A stretch of 64,000 bases of DNA, taken from the NCBI RefSeq assembly GCF_024345495.1, contig NZ_JAGQBF010000009.1:1-64000 (forward strand), given 5' to 3'. Below the pieces are notes generated by a model. It saw only the letters and a list, made by a program, of their open reading frames with translations. It did no database searches and had not been told where the DNA came from. The position numbers and the translations under genes are program-made. Source of the DNA: Synechococcus sp. RedBA-s. GTDB lineage: Bacteria; Cyanobacteriota; Cyanobacteriia; PCC-6307; Cyanobiaceae. This document shows, piece by piece, positions 7,520 through 16,295 of the stretch (its first letter is position 1; each line of letters opens with the position of its first letter).

Positions 7520-9818
7520 TGTGAAGGCAGAACCGCCCGAATCCAGCAGCGCCCCTGAGGTGGGCGGCGGCTGGCCGGTGATCACCGGCTGGGCCAAGGC
7601 CACCCTCTCCCCCAAAGGCCCCCTGCTCTGGCAGACGCTGCTGCACAAGAGCGCCTGCCTTTCCTGCGCCTGGGGCACGGGCGGCCAGAACGGCGGCTTC
7701 GTCGACGAGCTGGGTGAACCGCTGCAGCGCTGCCTAAAGAGCGTGGAGGCGATCGGTGCGGAGCTGCAGGCGGCTGTGCCCGAGTCCGTCTTCGCCGGCC
7801 GCAGTGTCGCCGAGCTGCAGGCCCTCACCTCCCTGGAGGCCGATCGGCTCGGCCGCCTCAGCCATCCCTTGATCCTGCGCGAAGGCGGCAGCCACTACGA
7901 ACGCCTCGGCTGGGACGAGGTGTTCAAGCTGGCCGAAGCGGCTTTCCGGCGCCCACCGCAGCGGGTGGCCTCCTACAGCTCCGGCCGCTCCTCCAACGAA
8001 GCCGCCTACCTCTTGCAGCTGCTGCTGCGGGCCTGGGGCTCCAACAACCTGGCCGACTGCTCCGACCTCTGCCACGCCCCCTCCACCGTGGGGCTGAACG
8101 AGGTGTTCGGCTCAGGCACCTCGATGGTGAGCCTGGAGAGTCTGCAGCAGGCCGACTGCGTGGTGCTGGTGGGCTCCAACGCACCGGCCAACCACCCGCG
8201 GCTGATGAACGAGCTGATCCGCCTGCGCGAGCGCGGCGGCAGCGTGATCGTGATCAACCCTGTGCTGGAGGTGGGCCTGCTGAAGTTCGGCTCGCCCGCC
8301 TTCCCGATCAAGTCGATGCTGCGGGGCTCGGAGATCGCCTCGCTGTTCCTGCAACCGGTGCCGGGCAGCGACACCGCCGTGTTCCTGGGCATCCAGAAGG
8401 CGTTGCTGGAGGCCGGCCAGATCCGTCACGCGTTCCTGGCGGCCCACGCCGAAGGCTCCGACGCGGTGCTGGAGCAGCTGCGCGTCACCAGCTGGGAGGC
8501 GATCAGCGCCTGCTGCGGCCTCAGCCGCGAGGAGCTGGAGCATGCCGCCGCCGTGATCGCCCGCTCCAACGGCGTGGTCTTCGCCTGGGCGATGGGGATC
8601 ACCCACCACGCCAACGGCACCGCCAACGTCCATGCCATCGCCAACACCGCCCTGCTCAGCGGCAATGTGGGCCGGCCGGGGGCGGGCACGATGCCGATCC
8701 GCGGCCACTCCAACGTGCAGGGCTTCGGCTCCATGGGGGTGACGGTGAAGCTGCGCGCCGAGATGCAGCAGGCCCTCGAAGCGCTGCTGGGCCGCCCGCT
8801 CAGCAGCGTGCCCGGCTATGACACCCGCGCCCTGATCGAAGCGGCGGAAGCAGGAGAGGTGGACACCCTGCTCTGCCTGGGAGGCAACCTCTGGGGCGCT
8901 AACCCGGATTCGCAGCAGGCCCGCCGTGCCCTCGGCCGCATCGACACCGTGATGTACCTGGCCACCAAGCCCAACCAGGGGCACTTCCATGGCCTCGGCG
9001 CCCGCCAGACCCTGGTGCTGCCGGTGTTCAACCGCTTCGAAACCCCGCACCGCACCACCACCGAATCGGGCAACAACTTCGTGCGCCTGAACGAACCCGG
9101 CACCACCCACCTCAAGCGCGCCGACCTGATCAGTGAGGTGGGTTTCCTCGCCGAGCTGGCCCGGCGGCTGATGGGCCACGATCCGATCGACTGGGGCCGC
9201 CTGCAGGACCCTGTCTATGTCCGCCAGTTGATCGGCCGCACCGTACCCGGCTATGGCCCGATTGCCGGTATCGATGCCACCAGGCAAGAATTCAGCGTGG
9301 AGGGGCGGGTGTTCGAGCAGCCCAGCTTCCCCACGCCTTCAGGGAAAGCACGGATGGAGCCCACACCCCTGCCGGCGCTGGAGCTGCCCGAGCCGGCCCA
9401 CTTCGGTGGCCTGGCGCCGGGGGAGAGCGGCCTGGTGCTGGCCCTGATCACGGCCCGCAGCTACGGCCAGCACAACACCGTGGTCTACAAGGCGGGCGAT
9501 GCCTACAGGGCCATGCCCCACCGCCAGACGATCCTGATGAACCGCGCCGACCTGGCCCGCACCGGCCTGGCCGCCCACCAGCGGGTGACGGTGCAGGGCG
9601 AGGCCGGAACCCTGGAGGGCATCGAGATCATCCCCGGCGAGATCCGCGAGGGCGCCGCCCTGATGTTTTACCCGGAGGTGAATGCGATCATCCGCGCCCC
9701 GGTGGATCCCCGCAGCGGCACGCCGGCCTTCAAGCGGGTGCCGGTGCTGGTGCGCGGCGGGCTCAGGCCTCTGGCGACAGTGCCAGGCGCCGCGTCAGCT
9801 GGTGCAGGGGCAGGCTGA
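7500..9818 (+). CDS. FdhF/YdeP-type molybdopterin oxidoreductase
   Basis: A 772-residue member of the DMSO-reductase superfamily, of the formate dehydrogenase H/YdeP branch (usual length about 760). The N-terminus has CLSCAWG (Cys53, Cys56) where the branch carries an iron-sulfur or structural Cys pair. Later blocks include YSSGRSSNEAAYLLQLLLRA, GSNAPANHPRLMNEL and GRPGAGTMPIRGHSNVQGFG, which are molybdopterin-binding loops. The C-terminal domain is the usual six-stranded barrel that closes the cofactor site. Its physiological substrate is unknown; some relatives are linked to acid resistance or formate oxidation. It is divergent from the MFS gene and overlaps the end of the convergent APC gene by 56 bp. 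A GTG at 7521 is an alternative start. Confidence 0.88.
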   Translation: MAAAASIVKAEPPESSSAPEVGGGWPVITGWAKATLSPKGPLLWQTLLHKSACLSCAWGTGGQNGGFVDELGEPLQRCLKSVEAIGAELQAAVPESVFAGRSVAELQALTSLEADRLGRLSHPLILREGGSHYERLGWDEVFKLAEAAFRRPPQRVASYSSGRSSNEAAYLLQLLLRAWGSNNLADCSDLCHAPSTVGLNEVFGSGTSMVSLESLQQADCVVLVGSNAPANHPRLMNELIRLRERGGSVIVINPVLEVGLLKFGSPAFPIKSMLRGSEIASLFLQPVPGSDTAVFLGIQKALLEAGQIRHAFLAAHAEGSDAVLEQLRVTSWEAISACCGLSREELEHAAAVIARSNGVVFAWAMGITHHANGTANVHAIANTALLSGNVGRPGAGTMPIRGHSNVQGFGSMGVTVKLRAEMQQALEALLGRPLSSVPGYDTRALIEAAEAGEVDTLLCLGGNLWGANPDSQQARRALGRIDTVMYLATKPNQGHFHGLGARQTLVLPVFNRFETPHRTTTESGNNFVRLNEPGTTHLKRADLISEVGFLAELARRLMGHDPIDWGRLQDPVYVRQLIGRTVPGYGPIAGIDATRQEFSVEGRVFEQPSFPTPSGKARMEPTPLPALELPEPAHFGGLAPGESGLVLALITARSYGQHNTVVYKAGDAYRAMPHRQTILMNRADLARTGLAAHQRVTVQGEAGTLEGIEIIPGEIREGAALMFYPEVNAIIRAPVDPRSGTPAFKRVPVLVRGGLRPLATVPGAASAGAGAG

Positions 9819-11139
9819 GCAGGATCAGGCCGAGGGCAGCGGCGCTGTTGGCGGTGTCGTTGCCGATGGCGGCGATCAGGAAGACCAGGGAGCCCAGCAA
9901 TACGATCAGCGCGCTGATCGGATAGCCCGGATCGCGGAAGGGCCGCTCCAGGCCAGGCTCCCGCCAGCGCAGCAGCAGCAGCGAGGTGATGCCGCTCAGA
10001 TACAGCAGCACGTAGAGGAAGGAGGCGATCCCCAGCAGGATCGTGAAATCACCGAACGCCACCAGCAGTCCGGCCGTGGAGGCGGTCAGCACCAGCGCCA
10101 GCACGGGGGTGCCGCCGGCACTCACGGCCGCGAACTGGGGCAGGAAGAGGCCATCGCGGCTGAGGCCGTAGAGGATGCGCGGCGCACCCATCACCACGGC
10201 ATTCACCAGGCCGAAGGAGGAGATCAGCGCCAGCACCACGATCAGCTGGGAGCTCCACGACCCGAAAATCACTTCGGCGGCATCGGCCAGGGGCAGCACC
10301 GATCCGGCGATGCGCGAGACCGGCAGCAGCCGCAGCAGGGCCAGGTTCACCAGTAGATACAGCCCAGCCACGCTGAGCACGCCGCCCACCAGGGAGCGGG
10401 GCAGATCCTTGCTGGGCTCGGCGAATTCCTCGGCGAAATAAATCGGGCTGTGCCAGCCGTCGTAGGTGGTGATCACGGCCTGCATGGCGAACACCGCGCC
10501 GATGCCGAGGCTGATCCCACCAGCCGCCAGTGGATCAGCGGGGCCCGCGGCCTCCAGCAGCGGTTCGGACACGCCCGCCAGCTCCCTCACCGGAGGGTGC
10601 AGGAAGCAGGCCGTGATCAGGCCGAGGAAGGCGATGGCCTTGCCCAGGCTGAGGATCTTCTGGCTGAGGCTGCCGGCCTCAAGGCCCAGCTGCTGAATCA
10701 GCGCGAAGGCCAGCAGCACCAGCAGGGCCACCACCTTGCTGCCCACGGGCAGGGCCGGCAGCAGACCGATCGTGTAGTCGCCGATGGTGACCGCCACCCA
10801 GGCCAGGCCGGCGCAGTGGCCCACCCAGTCGATCCAGCCCACGGAGAAGCCGGCCTGATCCCCCAGGGCCCGGCGGGCGTAGATGGTCCAGCCGCCGGCC
10901 CGGGGCATGGCCGTGCTTAGTTCGGCCACGGCCAAGGCCCCCAGCAGGGCATAGAGCGCCCCCGCCACCCAGGCGGCCACGATCAGGGGCGCACTGCCGA
11001 GCTGCTCGGCCACCAGCCCCGGGGTGCGCAAAATGCCGGCACCGATCGTGCCGCCCACTGCCCCGGCGATCCCGAAGCTGACCCCGAGGATCTGCAGCAG
11101 CGCCCCCGGCTGGGCCGGTGCTGGTTCGGATCTGGACAT
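9763..11139 (-). CDS. APC-superfamily amino acid permease
   Basis: A membrane protein of about 458 residues with 12 predicted helices. The first helix, FGIAGAVGGTIGAGILRTPG, has the unwound Gly-rich substrate site of APC transporters, and the third starts after PRAGGWTIYARRALG. The frame is open from 11190, but the ATG at 11139 with AGGG upstream fits the family better than the Cys/Gly-rich extension. It probably imports or exchanges an amino acid or amine. It lies downstream of the ligase-transglutaminase-MFS trio on the same strand after about 100 bp, so a shared role in amine or amino acid metabolism is possible but unproven. Confidence 0.88.
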   Translation of the reverse strand: MSRSEPAPAQPGALLQILGVSFGIAGAVGGTIGAGILRTPGLVAEQLGSAPLIVAAWVAGALYALLGALAVAELSTAMPRAGGWTIYARRALGDQAGFSVGWIDWVGHCAGLAWVAVTIGDYTIGLLPALPVGSKVVALLVLLAFALIQQLGLEAGSLSQKILSLGKAIAFLGLITACFLHPPVRELAGVSEPLLEAAGPADPLAAGGISLGIGAVFAMQAVITTYDGWHSPIYFAEEFAEPSKDLPRSLVGGVLSVAGLYLLVNLALLRLLPVSRIAGSVLPLADAAEVIFGSWSSQLIVVLALISSFGLVNAVVMGAPRILYGLSRDGLFLPQFAAVSAGGTPVLALVLTASTAGLLVAFGDFTILLGIASFLYVLLYLSGITSLLLLRWREPGLERPFRDPGYPISALIVLLGSLVFLIAAIGNDTANSAAALGLILLSLPLHQLTRRLALSPEA

Positions 11140-11238
11140 CAGGCACCCTGCGATCGCCGCGGGACCCGAGCAGGCTCCCAACGCTGGCAAGTCTGCTCGG
11201 CGGGCAAGCCTGATCGATGGCCACCGTCGCCGTTCAGG

Positions 11239-12429
11239 TCAATCCTGGCCGCCACGGTGTCCGGCCTGCGACGGCAACCGTTGCCCAACGACCAGTGCCA
11301 GGGCCGTGGCGACAGCCACCACGGCCAGCAACGGACCTGCGGCCACGGGTCCCCCGCCATTGAAGACGAGGCTCAGCAGCGTGCCGGCGACACCCACCCC
11401 CCCCAGCACCAGGCCCGCACCCAGGCCGGTACGGGAGGCGGGCAGGGTGGCCAGGGCCGTTGCGGTGAGGCTGGTGACCACCAGGCTGTGGGCCAGACCC
11501 AACGGCGGCAGCAAGACCGGGAGCAGGACCGCCGGCCCCAGCAGGGCGAGGGTGAGCAGGGCCGCCAAGGCCGTCAGACCGAGCTTCAGGCAGCGCCGCT
11601 TCCCCCAGCGACTCGCCAGCTCTCCTCCCCAGGGGGCCACCAGGGCCGAGACGATCAGCACCACCGCCGCTACGTTTCGCTCGGCCGATGCCGGGGCCCC
11701 AGCCATCGACACCCGGGGCAACAGTGTTAACAGGCTGCCTGTGACCACCCCCACCGCCAGGGCCAGGGACAGCAGATGCAGGGCCTGGCTGGGCGGAACG
11801 CGTTCTGTGGTGGGCGGTTTGCCGCCTGAGGGCGGAAACGGCGGCAAGCGCCGCAGGACGGCAAGCCCCAGGGCCAGCACGGCGGCACCCAGGGCGAAGG
11901 TGAGGGCCGGCCCCAGCCGCAGAGCCGCTGCGGTGAATGGTGATTCCAGAGCTCCCAGCAGCCCCTGAGCGCAGGTGAACAGCGCCGCGACCCGGGGCAG
12001 TTGGTGCAGGGGGGCAGCCTCGCGCAACACCGCCAGGGCCGGGCTGGCCGAGCTCTGAACTGCCACCATCCAGGCCACCATCAGCAGCGGCAGCAGCAGG
12101 CTGCCGGCGGGGATTCCTTGCTGCAGCAGGCCCACCACCCCAAGAAAGATCAGGCCAGCCACCAGCACAGCCACACTCACCGGCAGCAACCGTCCCCGCG
12201 CGCTGGGGTCGCGCCGGTCGGAAAGCCAGCCCGCCAGCGGTTCGATCACCAGCCCAAGCAGTCCCGGCAGCAGGGCGAAGGGCAGCAGCAGCTGGCTGAA
12301 TCCGTGGCTGCTGAGCAGCTCAGGCTGATAAGCCCGATAGATCATCCAACCCAGCAGCAGGGCCATCTGCAGCACCACCACGCCCCAGGCCAGACGCCAG
12401 CGGATGGGAGACGATGGGACCTGGCTCAT
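11239..12429 (-). CDS. MFS transporter
   Basis: A 396-residue major facilitator with 12 hydrophobic segments; the helix 2-3 loop reads EPLAGWLSDRRDPSARGR and the matching loop in the second half is GGELASRWGKRR. The ATG at 12429 overlaps the TGA of the transglutaminase-like gene (ATGA), a stronger choice than the TTG at 12438. It is the third gene of a coupled trio whose first gene is a glutamine-synthetase-like ligase, so it may export or import a substrate or product of that pathway. No close family with a known substrate was recognised. Confidence 0.85.
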   Translation of the reverse strand: MSQVPSSPIRWRLAWGVVVLQMALLLGWMIYRAYQPELLSSHGFSQLLLPFALLPGLLGLVIEPLAGWLSDRRDPSARGRLLPVSVAVLVAGLIFLGVVGLLQQGIPAGSLLLPLLMVAWMVAVQSSASPALAVLREAAPLHQLPRVAALFTCAQGLLGALESPFTAAALRLGPALTFALGAAVLALGLAVLRRLPPFPPSGGKPPTTERVPPSQALHLLSLALAVGVVTGSLLTLLPRVSMAGAPASAERNVAAVVLIVSALVAPWGGELASRWGKRRCLKLGLTALAALLTLALLGPAVLLPVLLPPLGLAHSLVVTSLTATALATLPASRTGLGAGLVLGGVGVAGTLLSLVFNGGGPVAAGPLLAVVAVATALALVVGQRLPSQAGHRGGQD

Positions 12430-13037
12430 GGTCGCCAATCCGGAAGGCTCGCGCGCAGGGCGGCCAGGTCGGGGGCACTCCGCAGGGCCGCCACCACTTC
12501 GGGCAGGGGCTCGGTGAACACCTGTGGATTGGTGTGCTCGCCGGGGAGGTGAGGTGTGTAGGCAAGCACGATGGCGGGGGGCTCGAAGCGGGTCGCCACC
12601 CCCTCACAATCGCCGCGGGCATCGAGCGGATGCCAGCCGAAACCAGGGAGCGCCACCCAGTTGAACCCATGCAGGGCAAAGGGTGGGCCGCTGTCGTCAA
12701 TCGAGAGGCGCTGGTACCCGAATCCTGCCGGAATCCCGTTCGCTCTGAGCAGGGCCGCGAGCAAATGGCTCTTGGCAAAACAGATGCCGCTGCGCTGCTC
12801 CAGCACCTCGGAAGCGGCGCAGGTCACGGATCCGGCGGTGGTGGTGGTGAAGGTTTGGCCTGGGCCCCCATCGTCAAAGCTGTGGCGCACACGGTCACGC
12901 ACCCAGAGGAAGCAACGCTTAACCACCTGGAGTTGGGTGCCAGCGCTGCCCAGTCGTCGCGCCAGGGCACTCACACCGGGTGAGTGCCAGTCGACGACCG
13001 CGCTGCTGGCCAGATGGATTGCGCTCGGGGGGCTCAT
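12426..13037 (-). CDS. Transglutaminase-like cysteine protein
   Basis: A 203-residue protein with a transglutaminase-core papain-like fold. The triad is visible as Cys86 in RSGICFAKSHLLAALLRANG, His123 in ALHGFNWVAL and Asp139 in GWHPLDARGD. No signal peptide is evident, so it is cytoplasmic. Bacterial members cleave or transfer gamma-glutamyl or isopeptide amide bonds, or act as peptidases. It is coupled by ATGA overlaps both to the glutamine-synthetase-like gene before it and the MFS gene after it. That context suggests it handles an amide made by the ligase; this is inference. Confidence 0.85.
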   Translation of the reverse strand: MSPPSAIHLASSAVVDWHSPGVSALARRLGSAGTQLQVVKRCFLWVRDRVRHSFDDGGPGQTFTTTTAGSVTCAASEVLEQRSGICFAKSHLLAALLRANGIPAGFGYQRLSIDDSGPPFALHGFNWVALPGFGWHPLDARGDCEGVATRFEPPAIVLAYTPHLPGEHTNPQVFTEPLPEVVAALRSAPDLAALRASLPDWRP

Positions 13038-14485
13038 GCGGGTCCGGTGGCGAAGGGCCAGGCGCGGGTGGAGGCGATCAAGTCCGCATCCGTAAGTGCG
13101 TCACTGCGACGCACCTCAGCCTGACGTGCTTCCGCCACAGTCCGCTGCAGACCCTCTCCCATGGCCTCCCGCAGCAACGGGCTCGCTGCGAAGGCCAGCA
13201 CCGCCTCGGTGAGGGTCTGGGGAAGCCTTGGGGCCTCGGCCGGGGACGCTGTGGCGGGGTCCCCCGTTAACGGTGGTGGCAGGCACCGGGGACATCGCAG
13301 ACCCTCCTGCACCGCCGCCAGGACCGCACCGACCAGCAGGTAGGGGTTGGCGCTCAGGTCGGCCACCTTCAGCTCCAGATGGGCCGACTCGCCGCCAGCG
13401 GCGGGAACCAGCCGCAACGCCGCCTCCCGGTTCTCCACCCCCCACACCCGGAATGGTGCCGCCCATCGGCCCGGCGCCAGCCGGCGGTACGACACCGCCA
13501 GGGCGCAGGCCAGGGGCATCAGGGCCGGCAGATGCTCCAACAGACCCGCCAGCAGCGCCTCCCCCTTCGGAGTCAGCCCGGCCGGGCCAGCCCCACCACC
13601 CAGCAGCGCCACACCGTGCTCCGCCACGCTCAGGTGCAGGTGGCCGCCATTACCCACCAACTCGGCGGTCACCAGCGGAGCGAAGCTGCAGATCCAGCCG
13701 AAGCGTCGGCTCACCTGCTGGATCACCAGGCGTGCCGCCACCAGGCGATCGGCCGCCCGGAGGGGCTCGGCCGCGGCCAGCGACAGCTCGAACTGGCCGG
13801 CTCCGTATTCCGGGTGCAACTGCAGCCAGGGCAGCTCGGCGGCATCAAGGGCCTCGGCCACAGCCGTGAGGTAATCCAGACCCTGGACCAGACGATCGGC
13901 GCTGTAGGGACCCCCCACCACCGCCGGGATCCATTCCCCATCCGGCTCCGGCAGGCCCACCATCCACTCGATCTCGAAACCGACCTGGGCGCTCAAGCCT
14001 GCAGCGAGCAGGGCCGTCTGCTGCCGGGCACAGAAGCCTCGCTGATCGAGGGAATAGACGTCACCGTTGCGCTCGTGGCGGACGCCGGGGGCCCAGGCCC
14101 AGCCGGACGCAGGGTCGAGCGGACCCAGGGCCGTGAGATCGGGCCTCAGGCGCAGGTCGCCATCGGGCCGCGCCAGAGATTGCTGGGGATCGATCAGCCC
14201 CGTGGCCCCGAAGGCATCCGCCACCGGTGAGAAGCCCACCCCGTGGCGAGCCACCTGCGGCAGCCGCTCCAGCGGCACTCCCTTCACGAGCACGGAGCCG
14301 GCGTGGTTCACGAAGGTGACCGCCAACCGGCGCAGGCCGCGCTCCAGAAGCTCGGCCATCAGCGTGGCGGCGTGCGCATGGACGGAATCATCGGCGTCGT
14401 GGCTGGCGATGGCCCTGGGAAGATCCGTCACTGCAAGGCAGGCACTCACCCCGAAATCATTGCCCGATTCGGCGGCACCGGCCAT
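13034..14485 (-). CDS. Glutamine-synthetase-family amide ligase
   Basis: A 483-residue member of the glutamine synthetase superfamily, close to gamma-glutamyl-polyamine or -ethanolamine ligases rather than to GlnA. Active-site blocks are intact: EIEW at 171-174 (metal), PEYGAGQFE at 225-233, GNGGHLHLS at 278-286 (ATP/metal), a Y-RRLAPGRWAAPFRVWG block with NREA, and a C-terminal LELKVADLSANPYL. There is no adenylylation loop. It should join the gamma-carboxyl of glutamate to ammonia or an amine using ATP. It is the first gene of a trio with a transglutaminase-like protein and an MFS transporter. The amine substrate cannot be told from sequence. Confidence 0.87.
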   Translation of the reverse strand: MAGAAESGNDFGVSACLAVTDLPRAIASHDADDSVHAHAATLMAELLERGLRRLAVTFVNHAGSVLVKGVPLERLPQVARHGVGFSPVADAFGATGLIDPQQSLARPDGDLRLRPDLTALGPLDPASGWAWAPGVRHERNGDVYSLDQRGFCARQQTALLAAGLSAQVGFEIEWMVGLPEPDGEWIPAVVGGPYSADRLVQGLDYLTAVAEALDAAELPWLQLHPEYGAGQFELSLAAAEPLRAADRLVAARLVIQQVSRRFGWICSFAPLVTAELVGNGGHLHLSVAEHGVALLGGGAGPAGLTPKGEALLAGLLEHLPALMPLACALAVSYRRLAPGRWAAPFRVWGVENREAALRLVPAAGGESAHLELKVADLSANPYLLVGAVLAAVQEGLRCPRCLPPPLTGDPATASPAEAPRLPQTLTEAVLAFAASPLLREAMGEGLQRTVAEARQAEVRRSDALTDADLIASTRAWPFATGPA

Positions 14486-14515
14486 CGTGGGGACCGGCGC
14501 CGCTGGTTCCGTTGG

Positions 14516-14712
14516 CTCACGCGGCCCTGCTCATGGTCGATGTCCAGAACGGCACCTGGCGCTGGCGCCCGCCCGCCGGGAGGGCCTGGTGATCAAGCCC
14601 CTGGCCCCCTCGCCGATGAACTGGTGATGGCCGGCCTGGTCGAGGCCTGCATGGCCGAATCTGCCGAGCGCCACCGCTCGGCCCTGACGTGCTTCCGGGG
14701 CTACTGCCGGCA
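14516..14712 (+). pseudogene. Possible isochorismatase-family relic
   Basis: Between the ligase gene and the small exported protein the plus strand reads AALLMVDVQNGTW, the hallmark start of isochorismatase-like hydrolases, and soon hits a stop. A second frame gives EGLVIKPLAPSP, and a third gives ADELVMAGLVEACM, similar to the block around the catalytic cysteine of that family. The pieces are in the right order but in three frames and with most of the gene missing. This looks like a heavily deleted copy; the match is by eye and short. Confidence 0.35.
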
Positions 14713-14729
14713 GCTGAACGTGGCGGCGT

Positions 14730-15185
14730 TCAGCGGGGGGTCAGCGGCTCACCTTCGCCTGCTGCCGAGGTCGGAACGGGGAGAGGTGGACAGGCCAGGT
14801 TCCCCTGCCACAAACCCACGCCATTCGACTTGGCCGTCCAGATGACGCCGGGGCGGCCGTCACGCACCACCGCCTTGCACGATCGCTGCACTCCCGCAGA
14901 GGTGGTGAGCAAAGCGTCAGCCGTCTGGCAGCTGAAGGATTCCTTCATCCCTTTACCGCTGGCCGCACATCCGACCAGGTTGGTGAAGCTCACCCGGGAT
15001 CCGTCTTCCATTGCCTTTTTGCCGAGATAGATGGCAAAGGAGGTGGGATCGGGCTTGAACGGCAGGGCGACGGCGGCTAGGGGCAAGCCGAGCACCGAGA
15101 GGGCGAGCGCAACCTGAAACGTGTGGCGCATGAAAGGCAAGGCGATTGACAGCTGAGCGGAACGCATGGGCGTTGCTTCGATCAT
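14730..15185 (-). CDS. Small exported protein of unknown function
   Basis: About 151 residues. A hydrophobic stretch (QVALALSVLGLPLAAVALP) with an upstream Arg forms a signal peptide, so the mature protein of roughly 110 residues is probably periplasmic. It contains Cys residues at intervals (VGCAASG, SFSCQTADAL, QRSCKAVV, LACPPL), suggesting disulfides. The frame begins immediately at the moaA stop (GTGATG around 15185-15188), and later ATGs at 15167 and 15131 are alternative starts, the last giving the most typical signal peptide. No family was recognised. Confidence 0.65.
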   Translation of the reverse strand: MIEATPMRSAQLSIALPFMRHTFQVALALSVLGLPLAAVALPFKPDPTSFAIYLGKKAMEDGSRVSFTNLVGCAASGKGMKESFSCQTADALLTTSAGVQRSCKAVVRDGRPGVIWTAKSNGVGLWQGNLACPPLPVPTSAAGEGEPLTPR

Positions 15186-16261
15186 CACCCGCCCAGATAA
15201 GCCATCTCCGCATGGGGGCGTTGAGTTGTGACAGTCCCTGAAGATTGCCCTTCGGCGCGCTCCTCGCTGTAACGGTCGTGGCGCCCGCTCCAGAGGCTGC
15301 GCAGGGCCCCGTTCAGGCTCTCGCCCGCGGCGGCAGGCCCGCGCAACCAGGGTTTGAGATCCAGGCCGCTGGAGGCGAACAGGCAGGTGTAGGCCACCCC
15401 GTCGGCGGTGACGCGCAGGCGATCGCAGTCGCCGCAGAAGGGGGCGGAGATCGAGGCCACGACGGCCAGATGGCCGGCCCCATCGCGGTAGCGCCAGCGG
15501 CTGGCCGTGCCGTGGGCCTGGCGACCCAGCGGCACCAGGGGCCAGTGGGCACCGATCCGGCGCACCATCTCAGCGGCGGGAAGCACCAGATCCGGCTGCC
15601 AGCCGTTGCGGTTGCCCACGTCCATGAACTCGATCAGACGCAGCTCGATCTCCCGCTGGCGGGCCAGCTGCGCCAGGGGCAGCAGCTGATCCTCGTTGCG
15701 GCCCCTGGCGATCACGGCGTTGAGCTTGAGGGCGCCGCCGGCGGGATCGAACCCGGCGCCGTGGGCATGGTCGAGGGCGGCCAGCACCTTGTCGAGCACG
15801 GCCTCGCCCGCCGCCACCCCGCCGGCGAGGCCTGCCATGAGCGCCACGCTCTCGCCATCGGTGCCGTCAAGGCTCACGGTGATCCGATCCAGGCCAGCCG
15901 CCCGCAGGGCCTGGGCCCGCTCGGCGCTGAGCAGCACCCCATTGGTGGTGAGGGCGATCTCGCTCAACCCCGGCTCGCCAGGGCTGGCCGGGGTTGAGCG
16001 CAGGGGCTGCAGGGCAGCCACCAGCTCCTCCAGACCCCGGTGCAGCAGGGGTTCCCCGCCGGTGAGCCGCAAGCGACGGAAGCCCAGCGCCGACGCCGCG
16101 CTCACCAGCTGGAGCCGTTCGTCCTGGGTCAGCAGCTCCGGAGGGTCGTGGCTGTCAGGGCAGCAGTAGGGGCAGGCGAGGTTGCATCGGGCGGTGAGGG
16201 AAAGACGCAGCACTCCACCCGGGCGGCCCAGTTGATCAAGGGGTGGGGTCGGAGCTGCCAC
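15185..16261 (-). CDS. moaA: GTP 3',8-cyclase, molybdenum cofactor step 1
   Basis: A radical SAM enzyme that converts GTP to 3',8-cyclo-dihydro-GTP, the precursor of molybdopterin needed by NarB and the FdhF-like enzyme here. The SAM cluster motif is CNLACPYC, followed by LTGGEPLLH. The C-terminal cluster has CGDCDRLR and a further Cys in GVAYTCLF, and the chain ends in Gly-Gly, the tail needed for activity. The frame is open from 16384, overlapping mobA by 89 bp. The GTG at 16261 places the first cluster at residue 27, which is usual for the family, so I chose it; the ATG at 16363 is the alternative. Confidence 0.92.
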   Translation of the reverse strand: MAAPTPPLDQLGRPGGVLRLSLTARCNLACPYCCPDSHDPPELLTQDERLQLVSAASALGFRRLRLTGGEPLLHRGLEELVAALQPLRSTPASPGEPGLSEIALTTNGVLLSAERAQALRAAGLDRITVSLDGTDGESVALMAGLAGGVAAGEAVLDKVLAALDHAHGAGFDPAGGALKLNAVIARGRNEDQLLPLAQLARQREIELRLIEFMDVGNRNGWQPDLVLPAAEMVRRIGAHWPLVPLGRQAHGTASRWRYRDGAGHLAVVASISAPFCGDCDRLRVTADGVAYTCLFASSGLDLKPWLRGPAAAGESLNGALRSLWSGRHDRYSEERAEGQSSGTVTTQRPHAEMAYLGG

Positions 16262-16295
16262 TTCTGCCCGGCCGGGGCGGCCGGCTGCCGGGGCT

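Noticed and set aside
8112-9287. A 391-codon frame antisense to the YdeP-like gene, and similar long frames at 5179-6480 and 59654-60829
   Set aside because: His/Gln/Gly-rich or Arg-rich shadow translations typical of high third-position GC; no motifs.
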